Below are positions 1-7,143 of a stretch of 8,172 nucleotides of DNA, piece by piece; the first letter of the stretch is position 1; every line of letters starts with the position of its first letter. The position numbers and the translations under genes are program-made. The stretch is taken from assembly GCA_023231165.1 (NCBI GenBank), contig JALNVY010000109.1:1-8172 (forward strand). Reading direction: 5' to 3'. A model generated the notes under the pieces. The model did not search any database. It had not been told where the DNA came from and worked only from the letters and a program-made list of their open reading frames with translations. This stretch comes from Syntrophales bacterium (lineage in GTDB: Bacteria > Desulfobacterota > Syntrophia > Syntrophales > UBA8958).

Positions 1-27
1 CACAAGATAATATTCCGGTGAACTTCA

Positions 28-51
28 TTGACATAAATCGTCCACTATGAT
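28..51 (+). promoter_or_regulatory. Possible promoter elements before the sugar-phosphate mutase gene
   Basis: A perfect TTGACA lies at 28-33 and a good -10-like TATGAT at 46-51, upstream of the start codon at 80. The spacer between them is only 12 bases, too short for a normal sigma-70 promoter (15-19). TTGACA paired at normal spacing meets only poor -10 matches (around 51-57), while TATGAT paired at 16-17 bases meets only a weak -35 (TTCATT at 24-29). One of the two may be real with a partner that departs from consensus, or both may be chance. The upstream gene lies outside the window, so co-transcription from further left is equally possible. Confidence 0.25.
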
Positions 52-79
52 TAGGAAAAACATAAATAGGAGCTGGATA

Positions 80-1453
80 ATGAACACAGAAGTATTTCGC
101 GAATATGACGTAAGAGGTCTTGTTGATAAAGATCTTACTTCCGATTTTGTTTACCATCTCGGTCGTGCGATTGGAACATATGCCCGTCGCCATGGGGTAA
201 AGACCATGACCGTGGGTAGAGACTGCCGGCTTAGCTCGGAAAGCTATGCCGAGACCATTGGCAGGGGTATCAGCGACACTGGCATTTCCATAATCGATAT
301 CGGCCTCTGCGCAACGCCGATGCTGTACTTTTCCATTCGTCATTTCCAGGTCGACGGCGGGATAATGGTGACGGGCAGCCATAATCCTCCCGATTTTAAT
401 GGTTTCAAAATCTGCATCGGGCCGGATACAATTTATGGCGACGACATTCAGGAACTGCGTAGGATTATGGAAAAAGGCAGCTATGATCCCGTCAGGGCCG
501 GAGATGTCAGCGCCGGAGATATCACCCTCACCTATCAGGATTATCTTGTCCGGAACGTGGTTGTCCGTGAGGGCTTGAACATAGTTGTAGATGCCGGCAA
601 CGGTACCGGAGGTCTATTTGCACTTCCCATTTTCCGCCGCTTAGGCTGTCGGATTACAGAACTCTATTGCGAACCCGACGGACATTTCCCCAACCACCAT
701 CCGGATCCGACCGTCCCTGAAAACCTCAAGGAACTCATCTCGCTAGTAAAGGAAAAGAAGGCCGATGCGGGCATCGCCTTCGACGGAGACGCAGATCGAC
801 TCGGCATAATCACCGATCAGGGCAACATCCTTTGGGGAGACGAGATATTACTGCTTTTCTCACGATCCATTCTCAAGAAGAATCCTGGCGCCGCAATCAT
901 CGGTGAAGTAAAATGTTCCCAAACACTATATGACGATATAGCGAAGAACGGCGGCAGGGCCATCATGTGGAAAGCCGGCCATTCGCTGATCAAGGGCAAG
1001 ATGAAGGAGGAACATGCCCTCCTGGCAGGAGAAATGAGTGGGCATCTCTTTTTCGCCGACCGCTATTTCGGCTATGATGATGCTATTTATGCTGCCATCC
1101 GCCTCCTTGAAATCTTATCTGATTCGGCAGGCAAGAAAATAAGTGACATTATGGCAGATGTACCCAGAACCTTTACGACTCCAGAAATTCGCATTGACTG
1201 CCCGGACGATATAAAATTCAGAGTTGTCGAAGCGGTAAAGGATCACTTTAGCAGGGAGTATCCAATTATCGATATTGATGGAGTAAGAATTACCTTTGCA
1301 GATGGATGGGGTCTTCTTCGCTCCTCAAATACACAGCCGGTTCTCGTGCTCAGGTTTGAGGCAATTTCAGATAAACGGTTACAGGAAATTCGAGATCTTA
1401 TTGAAGGTGTGTTGAATAAAGTTTTACAGAGGCTTCTTCCTATCAAAAAGTAG
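80..1453 (+). CDS. manB: Phosphomannomutase/phosphoglucomutase (alpha-D-phosphohexomutase family)
   Basis: This cytoplasmic enzyme interconverts the 6-phosphate and 1-phosphate of mannose and glucose through a phosphoserine intermediate, supplying GDP-mannose or UDP-glucose precursors for surface polysaccharide. Residues are numbered from the ATG at 80, giving 457 aa, close to the roughly 460 of AlgC-type enzymes. The active-site loop TGSHNPP has its phosphoserine at Ser100. The Mg2+ loop DGDADR is at 235-240. The sugar-specificity loop GEMSGH starts at 317. The phosphate-binding loop RSSNTQP of domain 4 starts at 414. All four signatures of the family are intact. An in-frame ATG at 47 exists, but AGGAG at 68-72 sits 7 bases before the ATG at 80, and MNTEVFREYDVRG is the typical family N-terminus, so 80 is preferred. 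The mannose/glucose dual assignment comes from AlgC-like motifs; a phosphoglucosamine mutase is less likely because the serine loop reads TGSHNPP. It converges on the transglycosylase gene across a palindromic spacer. Confidence 0.93.
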   Translation: MNTEVFREYDVRGLVDKDLTSDFVYHLGRAIGTYARRHGVKTMTVGRDCRLSSESYAETIGRGISDTGISIIDIGLCATPMLYFSIRHFQVDGGIMVTGSHNPPDFNGFKICIGPDTIYGDDIQELRRIMEKGSYDPVRAGDVSAGDITLTYQDYLVRNVVVREGLNIVVDAGNGTGGLFALPIFRRLGCRITELYCEPDGHFPNHHPDPTVPENLKELISLVKEKKADAGIAFDGDADRLGIITDQGNILWGDEILLLFSRSILKKNPGAAIIGEVKCSQTLYDDIAKNGGRAIMWKAGHSLIKGKMKEEHALLAGEMSGHLFFADRYFGYDDAIYAAIRLLEILSDSAGKKISDIMADVPRTFTTPEIRIDCPDDIKFRVVEAVKDHFSREYPIIDIDGVRITFADGWGLLRSSNTQPVLVLRFEAISDKRLQEIRDLIEGVLNKVLQRLLPIKK

Positions 1454-1455
1454 TA

Positions 1456-1581
1456 ATTCCAGTTCTAAATCAAAGCGATATCTTCGTCGGCATCGGCAAT
1501 CGGCTCCTTGACGTGTGAAAAATGCGCCTGCGTCGCCTCTGCCTTGCCACCTTGATTTCATCTTTGATTTAGAACCGGAAT
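1456..1581. repeat. Long imperfect palindrome between convergent genes (REP/MITE-like element)
   Basis: The arms 1456-1475 and 1562-1581 are inverted copies of 20 bases with a single mismatch (A at 1461 against G-derived C at 1576). The outer motif is TTCTAAATCAAAG. The 86-base interior continues the symmetry imperfectly: CGGC-rich repeats on the left (about 1487-1503) face GCC-rich repeats on the right (about 1534-1548), and GTGTG/TGCGC can pair around an AAAAA loop at 1518-1522. TTGATTT also occurs twice near the right end (1552-1558 and 1564-1570). The element fills nearly the whole gap between the stop codons at 1451-1453 and 1590-1592. It may act as a transcription barrier for both converging genes, although no clear U-run follows it. 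It may also be one copy of a dispersed non-autonomous repeat. No transposase is present. Confidence 0.7.
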
Positions 1582-1589
1582 GAATTCTA

Positions 1590-3530
1590 CTATTCCAGAA
1601 CGATAATCTGACCTTCCTTGAGAGTAGTGTTTTCCCCCTTCATATTATTCAGTTCCCGCAGACGAGAAAGTTCCATCTCGTGATTTTTGGCAATGCGAGT
1701 GAGGCTATCTCCTTTCTTGACCACATAGTTATTATCGTTCTTTTTTCCTTCCGAAGTTGTTTTTGTTGATTTTGTGCCTTTGACCCTTTTTTTCGAACTT
1801 TTCACATCGCTTGAAGATGTTTCTGCACTGGCATTACCGCTGGCGGGCCTGGCAAGCTTGATTACTTCCCCTGCTTTTACGGTGTCCTTTTTCATCCGGT
1901 TGGTTTCTTTTATTGCTAGAACCGTTGTGTTGTTCTTTTTCGCAATGGAAGCAAGGGTATCGCCCTTCTTTACCTTATAGCTAATGAACTCTCCTCTGCC
2001 CGTTTTTTTCTTCCCTTCTTCGGAAGCAGCGCTATAAGAAACCTTCTTTGTTACTTTGGCGCTGCGGATGGGAATAGAAAGGTACTGTCCTGCTTTTACA
2101 CTGCTTTTTGCCGAAAGGTGATTATGAGTTCTTATCGATTGTGGAGAGGTGCGATACTTTTTCGCTATCGATCCGATAGATTCTCCACGCTTCACACGAT
2201 GGGCAATAACAACTGGTCGGGACTTTGGCGTCGGAACGGGTTTTTCCCAATGGGGAATTGTATCGGCTACACTTGCATATTTCCCGGCCATATCCGTGGG
2301 AACTTTCAGGGAATATTCCTTCTCCGGTGTTATCTTGTGGCGTAATTCCGGATTGAGTTGCCCCAGAGTCTCTTCCGAGACGTTCATATACTGGGCAATG
2401 TCCTGCAGCCGCATGGATTTATTTGTCTTGACGACCTCATAACCAGGACCTGATCCTTGCTTAACCATGAGAGTTCCCAAATCCATGCCATACTTTTTGG
2501 GGTCCCTGACAATGTGGAGGGTCGCCAGAAAACGGGGCACATACCGCGCGGTTTCATAGGGCAATTGATGGTAGAGATCCCAGAAACGGTCCAGATAGTT
2601 GATGTGCTGCTTTGAGATCATCCGGAGGACCCTGTTCTCGCCACAGTTGTATCCGGCCAGAACCGTCAGCCAGTCCCCAAACATCCCGTGGAGGTCTCTG
2701 AGGTAGGCTATAGCAGCTCGGGTCGATTTCTCGGGATCCATCCGCTCGTCGATCCATTGATCCCTCTCGAGACCGTATTTATAACCCGTAGAAGGGATAA
2801 ACTGCCATAATCCCAGAGCCCGGGCGCTCGACAGGGCGCTGATCTTAAAGCCACTTTCCACCAGTGGCAGCCATGACAACTCCTCCGGAAGTCCCAGCTT
2901 CTTCAATTCCTTAACAATATCAGGCCGGTATAGTCCGGAGCGCTGATAGGAAGAGATAAAAAAGCTGCGTTCTCCCGTCTGGAAGGATCTTATCTCTTTT
3001 TCCACATCGGCATTAATGATTATCGGGATTTCACCCCTTTTTCCCTTTGCTGTTGTTTGCATCCCGCTGTATATAGAAAGGATTCGCTTGGAAATCAGGA
3101 GGCGGAGATCATCCTTCTGCCTGGCAATTTCGGGATCGCCATTTGTATCCAGAATCAGGGCATATGCCTGATCGAGCATTTCCAAGGCGCTTTCACTATC
3201 TCCCTTGACCCAGTAGTCATGAGATTCAGAAAGGAGCCGCAACGCCGCATCCATCATATCTTGTTCCTGCTGGACCTCTCCATTTTTGGATTTGGATTCA
3301 GATTGAGCTGCTTTCACGGGCTTCTTTTCTTCGGAAGCCACGATAACGGCATTGGAAGGAGAATTTACTGATTTTTTCTCTTCTTTCTGCCCCGTTTTAA
3401 CGACACCTTCCTGAGAAGGGTTGCTCTCTTTAGAGTCCCCCCCATATAGATGTGAGCCATCGACCAATGGAAAAATCAGGACAAACAGAAAAATCATGGG
3501 ATAGATTATTGTATGTCTTGCTCCTGTCAT
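1590..3530 (-). CDS. mltD: MltD-like membrane-associated lytic murein transglycosylase with LysM repeats
   Basis: The 646-aa product is exported and cleaves the glycan strands of peptidoglycan, forming 1,6-anhydromuramic ends. Residues 1-25 form a signal peptide with a hydrophobic core (PMIFLFVLIFPLV, 11-23). No cysteine follows it, so it is not a lipoprotein, unlike E. coli MltD. A lysine/serine/glutamate-rich linker spans about 30-90. The transglycosylase domain covers about 205-345: Glu225 in LPLVESGF is the predicted catalytic acid, followed by SSARALGLWQFIPSTG (234-249) and AGYNCGENR (292-300). A degenerate LysM-like segment lies at 363-411, then three clear LysM repeats at about 442-488, 516-559 and 601-645, joined by lysine/serine-rich linkers. 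LysM modules bind N-acetylglucosamine polymers. AAGGAG (ending at 3540) sits 9 bases before the ATG at 3530. The gene follows prfB after 97 bases and may have its own promoter or be read through from that operon. Confidence 0.93.
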   Translation of the reverse strand: MTGARHTIIYPMIFLFVLIFPLVDGSHLYGGDSKESNPSQEGVVKTGQKEEKKSVNSPSNAVIVASEEKKPVKAAQSESKSKNGEVQQEQDMMDAALRLLSESHDYWVKGDSESALEMLDQAYALILDTNGDPEIARQKDDLRLLISKRILSIYSGMQTTAKGKRGEIPIIINADVEKEIRSFQTGERSFFISSYQRSGLYRPDIVKELKKLGLPEELSWLPLVESGFKISALSSARALGLWQFIPSTGYKYGLERDQWIDERMDPEKSTRAAIAYLRDLHGMFGDWLTVLAGYNCGENRVLRMISKQHINYLDRFWDLYHQLPYETARYVPRFLATLHIVRDPKKYGMDLGTLMVKQGSGPGYEVVKTNKSMRLQDIAQYMNVSEETLGQLNPELRHKITPEKEYSLKVPTDMAGKYASVADTIPHWEKPVPTPKSRPVVIAHRVKRGESIGSIAKKYRTSPQSIRTHNHLSAKSSVKAGQYLSIPIRSAKVTKKVSYSAASEEGKKKTGRGEFISYKVKKGDTLASIAKKNNTTVLAIKETNRMKKDTVKAGEVIKLARPASGNASAETSSSDVKSSKKRVKGTKSTKTTSEGKKNDNNYVVKKGDSLTRIAKNHEMELSRLRELNNMKGENTTLKEGQIIVLE

Positions 3531-3579
3531 GCTTCAGAACTCCTTTCGCATTTCTGCATTTTACCGCGCTTTCCGTACC

Positions 3580-3609
3580 ATAAATACACGTAACAGAAAA
3601 TGTATTTAT
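3580..3609. repeat. 9-bp inverted repeat in the prfB-mltD gap
   Basis: ATAAATACA at 3580-3588 and TGTATTTAT at 3601-3609 are perfect inverted copies separated by 12 bases. The repeat lies about 20 bases beyond the prfB stop (3628) and 50 bases upstream of the mltD start, in the only real gap of the minus-strand gene run. It could be an operator for mltD or a weak hairpin at the end of the operon. The stem is AT-rich, and on the minus strand no T-run follows it, so it is not a convincing terminator for prfB. A TAAAAT box on the minus strand at 3558-3563, with no good -35, is the best -10 candidate for mltD. The rest of 3531-3627 shows nothing else I can name. Confidence 0.45.
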
Positions 3610-3627
3610 TTTTGTTCTCTGGTGCCG

Positions 3628-4735
3628 TCATTCACTAACCTGTGAATTCATCAGCAGGTAGGCTTCAATGAAGTCATCAATGTCACCGTCCAGGACCCTC
3701 GTGGCATTTCCGACTTCCAGATTTGTCCGATGGTCCTTGATCATCTTGTAAGGGTGAAGGACATAGGAACGGATCTGACTGCCCCAAGCGATATCTTTCT
3801 TCGTCCTGTTGACTTCATCCCTTCTTTCATTCTGTTCCCGAAGTTTCATTTCATAAATCCGTGATTTGAGATATTTCATGGCCATCGATTTGTTCTTGTG
3901 CTGGGATCTCTCGTTCTGGCATTGGACCACAATACCCGTCGGAAGGTGGGTGAGCCTGACAGCAGAGTCAGTTTTATTCACATGCTGCCCGCCGGCGCCT
4001 GAGGACCGGTAGGTATCGATCCGCAGATCATTTTCATCAATGTCAACCACGATGCCATCATCAACTTCCGGGTAGACAAAGACTGACGCGAAAGAGGTAT
4101 GCCTCCGGGCGCCGGCGTCAAAGGGTGAAATACGGACCAAACGGTGAATGCCCACCTCCGCCTTGGCATAACCGTATGCGTAGTCTCCTTCAATAGTCAC
4201 GGAAACGCTTTTGACGCCGGCCTCATCCCCGGGAAGATAATCAATGATCGTTGCCTTGAAACCTTTTCGCTCTACCCAGCGAAGATACATCCTCAGGAGT
4301 ATCTCCGTCCAGTCTTGGGCTTCCGTTCCCCCCGCCCCGGCATGAATAGACATAATGGCGTGTAAATGGTCCTCCGGCGCTCCGAGCATCAGGCGCAACT
4401 CCTCTTTACGGATGACTTTTCCCAGCTTTAGGAGATCCCGTCCGACATCATCACGGGTCTCTTCATCGCCCTCAGTTATCGCCATCTCATACAGAAGCGC
4501 CAGATCATCGTATTGCCGCATCTGGACTTGCCAATGCTCAACCGCGTCTTTGAGTTTTGTCTGCTTTTTGAGAACCTCAGAAGCCTTTTCCGGATCTGTC
4601 CAAAAATCCTCTCGGGAGGCTGTTATCTCCAGTTCTCTGATTGTTTCTTCTTTTGCGGCGATGTCAAAGACATTCTCCGAGATGGTTCAATCGTTTACGC
4701 AAATCAACTATGTTTTCATGGATTCCTTCGATCAT
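3628..4735 (-). CDS. prfB: Peptide chain release factor 2 (RF2), expressed by programmed +1 frameshift
   Basis: RF2 reads UAA and UGA in the ribosomal A site and triggers release of the finished peptide. Translation starts at the ATG at 4735, 7 bases after AGGAGG (4748-4743), and gives MIEGIHENIVDLRKR up to codon 23 (CTT, Leu), where an in-frame TGA (4666-4664) stands. Slipping one base forward at CTT T resumes at GAC (4665) and yields a 368-aa protein, close to the 365 of E. coli RF2. Residues in the fused protein: SPF, the stop-codon-reading tripeptide, at 203-205; GGQ, the hydrolysis motif, at 248-250; GAGGTEAQDW in the N-terminal half of domain 2. Position 247 before GGQ is Ala, not the Thr of E. 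coli K-12. The start codon lies within the last 20 bases of lnt, so translation is probably coupled. A start at 4521, internal to the second frame, would lose much of domain 1 and is not the true start. Confidence 0.96.
4663..4678 (-). promoter_or_regulatory. RF2 autoregulatory +1 frameshift site
   Basis: Reading the minus strand, GGAG (4678-4675) is followed by AATGT and then CTT TGA C (4669-4663). Pairing of GGAG with the anti-Shine-Dalgarno sequence while CUU is in the P site promotes slippage of the tRNA-Leu to UUU. UGA is decoded poorly when RF2 is scarce, so the frameshift restores RF2 levels. The CTTTGAC heptamer is identical to the E. coli site. The SD-like stretch is shorter than E. 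coli AGGGGG, and its register to the slip codon differs by about one base. The in-frame stop and the perfect +1 continuation of RF2 homology are seen directly; the mechanism is established for the family. Confidence 0.93.
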
Positions 4736-6278
4736 GACTTTTCCTCCTGATGGTTATTACTGTTGACAATATAATTAATGACATGACACACATATAAACA
4801 AATACATCTCCGTAAGCTGCATAAAAAGTGCTTCCCTTGCTGATGTGAACGTTGCCGTCCAGAAAAGCCTTCTCAAATAAAGCCGATGTGTTTGTCATCT
4901 TTCCCGTGGCGTCGATAAAGGCGCTGATTCCCGTATTGGCTGCCCGCACAACATCGAGACGATTCTCCACGGCCCGGAAAACCGTCATGGAAAGATGCTG
5001 ATACGGCGCTGAGGTCTGTCCGAACCAGGCGTCATTAGTCAGATTGACGAGAAAATCCGCACCTTCCTGTTTATAAGCCCTGGCTGCCCCAGGAAAAATA
5101 CCTTCATAGCAGATCAGCACACCGACTCGGTAAGGTCCGAACGTCAGGGGGCGATAGCCCGGTCCGGTTCCAAAATCCCCTATCCCTTCCACCAGTTTAT
5201 TGATGAAAGGGAAAAAGCTCCGAAGCGGGACATATTCCCCGTAGGGAACCAGATGAACCTTGTCGTACCTCCCCATGATCGTCCCTTCCGGTGAAAGGAG
5301 GACGGCGCTGTTGAACAACGTGATGTTTTTTTCCTGCCGGTCATAGGTCGGGCTGCCGAAAAGGAGCCAGGACCTGGATTGTTTTACAAATCCGACAACT
5401 ACTCGTTGCAGATCGTTGACATCCTGAAAAAAGGCAGGAAACGCCGTTTCCGGCCATACGATCAGATCCGGCTTGGACAGCTTTTTCTGCATGGAAAGGG
5501 CGGTGTGGATTTCTATCGTCTCCCGTTGATACTGGGGGTTCCACTTGACACTCTGGTCGATATTGCCCTGGGCAATCCGGACAGCGACTTTCGGGGCCGC
5601 CGTCATTTGTCTGCCGATCTCCTGAATGCGAAAGATACCGTAGCCGTAAACCATCAAAAATATCCCGGCTACGACCAGAATCTTGGCAAAAATCATCTTT
5701 TTTGTACCGGGGACAAACAGAACATCGTAGATCATGGCATTGATCAGTACGATAAAGAATGTCACGCCATAGACGCCGGTAATGTCGGCGATCTGAATAA
5801 GGGGCAACTGGAGATACTGGGAATATCCAAGATTTTCCCAGGGGAAACCGGTCAAAAGGTGAGATTTCACATATTCCAGACAGGTCCAGAGTAGCGGCGC
5901 CGCCATCCATATGGGAACCTCTCTCTTCCGGAAATAGATTACGGCGGCGGCAAAAAGCCCTGTATAGAGACTCAGGTAGGCAGATAACAGAAGCATTGCG
6001 GCAATTCCGACGGGATAGGGCAGATAGCCGTAATTGACGACAACGTGGGTGATCCAGTACATAATCCCCACTTGCGCGGTCAAACCGGTAACGAGACCCA
6101 GCATCAAACCTTGGGTGAGCGTCTTTTCTCCCCGCAGGGCATAAAAGAGAGGCACCAGACTCACCCATGCAAGGAGGCCCGTCCCGAATTTCGGAAAGGA
6201 CAGGATCAGCAGCCATCCTGATCCCAAGGCCAGCATGAGATCATTAATTTCAAGTATCCTGAAATTAATCTTATTCAT
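4716..6278 (-). CDS. lnt: Apolipoprotein N-acyltransferase
   Basis: Lnt adds the third acyl chain to the N-terminal cysteine of lipoproteins in the inner membrane, the last step of lipoprotein maturation. Numbered from the ATG at 6278, the 520 residues match the usual length (512 in E. coli). About seven hydrophobic helices occupy roughly residues 15-215, and a final one lies at about 490-510. A periplasmic nitrilase-type domain sits at about 230-480. The Glu-Lys-Cys triad is visible: Glu277 in WPETAFPAF, Lys340 in RYDKVHLVPYGEYVP and Cys390 in GVLICYEG. GFPWENLGYSQ (144-154) is another family hallmark. An in-frame TTG at 6287 (three residues longer) has GGGG (6297-6294) at a better distance, 6 bases, while the ATG has only a weak GAG close by; either is possible. 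The 5' end overlaps the CorC-like gene (stop 6273-6271), and the 3' end overlaps prfB by 20 bases. Confidence 0.96.
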   Translation of the reverse strand: MNKINFRILEINDLMLALGSGWLLILSFPKFGTGLLAWVSLVPLFYALRGEKTLTQGLMLGLVTGLTAQVGIMYWITHVVVNYGYLPYPVGIAAMLLLSAYLSLYTGLFAAAVIYFRKREVPIWMAAPLLWTCLEYVKSHLLTGFPWENLGYSQYLQLPLIQIADITGVYGVTFFIVLINAMIYDVLFVPGTKKMIFAKILVVAGIFLMVYGYGIFRIQEIGRQMTAAPKVAVRIAQGNIDQSVKWNPQYQRETIEIHTALSMQKKLSKPDLIVWPETAFPAFFQDVNDLQRVVVGFVKQSRSWLLFGSPTYDRQEKNITLFNSAVLLSPEGTIMGRYDKVHLVPYGEYVPLRSFFPFINKLVEGIGDFGTGPGYRPLTFGPYRVGVLICYEGIFPGAARAYKQEGADFLVNLTNDAWFGQTSAPYQHLSMTVFRAVENRLDVVRAANTGISAFIDATGKMTNTSALFEKAFLDGNVHISKGSTFYAAYGDVFVYMCVMSLIILSTVITIRRKSHDRRNP

Positions 6279-7140
6279 CCGGCTCAAGCTTATCCCCTTC
6301 GGATGTTTCCGGTTTTCTGAGCATCCGTACTTTTTTTATCGTCCGTTCGTCCGCCGCAGCGATGACCATTTCGAAATCGTCCACAGTCACTGTTTCACCC
6401 GTGGCCGGTATCCTCTTGATCGCGTTCAGGATCAGTCCCCCCAGCGTCTCGTACTTCCCCTCCCCAAACGTGACGCCAAAGTGTTCCTCAAGCTGCTCAA
6501 TTTCCACCCTTCCGTCTACCAGGGTATATCCGTCCGGCTGATCGACGATCCCCAACTCCTCGGTGTCATGCTCATCGTGAATCTCTCCGACAATCTCCTC
6601 GATCAGATCCTCCAGGGTCACCAGGCCGGATGTCCCTCCATATTCATCAATGACAATGGCCATATGATACTTTTTCTGTTTGAGTTCATGGAGGAGTTGA
6701 CTGATATTTTTTGTTTCGGGAATGTAATAGGGCTTGCGCAATATTGATAGAAAATCTTTTCCCGTAACCGGTTTAGACCAGAATTTAAGAAGATCCTTCA
6801 CATTGACCACGCCGATGATATGGTCGATGTTTTCCCGATAAACAGGCATGCGGGTATGGCCGTGCCGGCAAATGAGTTCCATAATTTCCTCGATCTTTGC
6901 CCCGGCGCTGATCGCCACAATTTGAGTTCTGGGGATCATAACCTCACGGGCGATGGTATCCCTGAATTCAAGGATACTCTGAATCATCTCCCCTGACTGA
7001 GGATCGATCAGACCTTCCTCTTCGCCGGCGTCGATGATAGCCTGAATTTCGTCCTCCAGACGTGAGACATCGCGTTCTTTAAACAATTTTTTCAGCAGGG
7101 ATAACAGACTTTTTCCCACTTCCCCCGGCTCCTTAGGCAC
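6271..7140 (-). CDS. corC: CorC/HlyC-family protein with tandem CBS domains
   Basis: This is a soluble protein of 289 aa, matching E. coli CorC/YbeX (292 aa), with no membrane segment. The N-terminal part (1-60) is helical and charged. A CBS pair follows: the first covers about 63-122, including VMIPRTQIVAI (67-77), the second about 132-188, including VIDEYGGTSGLVTLEDLIEEIVGEI-type sequence at 163-187, which is diagnostic for the family. The C-terminal CorC_HlyC domain spans about 200-277. CBS pairs usually bind adenine nucleotides. The family has been linked to Mg2+/Co2+ efflux and, for YbeX, to ribosome and membrane homeostasis; the exact role here is inference. The conserved place just before lnt supports the assignment. 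The longest reading starts at GTG 7140. However, AAGGAG at 7134-7129 lies 9 bases before another in-frame GTG at 7119, which would give 282 aa and is a credible true start. The gap to the upstream gene is 3 bases. Confidence 0.92.
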   Translation of the reverse strand: MPKEPGEVGKSLLSLLKKLFKERDVSRLEDEIQAIIDAGEEEGLIDPQSGEMIQSILEFRDTIAREVMIPRTQIVAISAGAKIEEIMELICRHGHTRMPVYRENIDHIIGVVNVKDLLKFWSKPVTGKDFLSILRKPYYIPETKNISQLLHELKQKKYHMAIVIDEYGGTSGLVTLEDLIEEIVGEIHDEHDTEELGIVDQPDGYTLVDGRVEIEQLEEHFGVTFGEGKYETLGGLILNAIKRIPATGETVTVDDFEMVIAAADERTIKKVRMLRKPETSEGDKLEPDE

Positions 7141-7143
7141 TGA

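Noticed and set aside
47..79. Earlier ATG at 47 as start of the sugar-phosphate mutase
   Set aside because: No ribosome binding site precedes it, and the extra 11 residues are not typical of the family; AGGAG at 68-72 serves the ATG at 80.
1456..1581. CRISPR array or classical insertion sequence between the convergent genes
   Set aside because: There is one inverted pair, not regularly spaced direct repeats, and no transposase or convincing target-site duplication is present.
3601..3616. TGTATTTATTTTTG as the T-run of a plus-strand terminator with the AT-rich inverted repeat
   Set aside because: No plus-strand gene ends near it, and the stem is AT-rich and weak; an operator or chance repeat is more likely.
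3628..4521. RF2 as a shortened 297-residue gene or a pseudogene
   Set aside because: The upstream frame with a good ribosome binding site and the CTTTGAC site shows normal programmed frameshifting, so the gene is full length and not broken.
5341..6216. 291-codon open frame on the minus strand inside lnt
   Set aside because: It overlaps lnt in another frame. Its translation is rich in Arg, Cys, Ser and Pro with no recognisable domain, while the lnt frame carries all catalytic motifs.
6235..6747. 170-codon open frame on the + strand opposite corC
   Set aside because: It is antisense to strongly conserved CBS sequence and its translation shows no family features.
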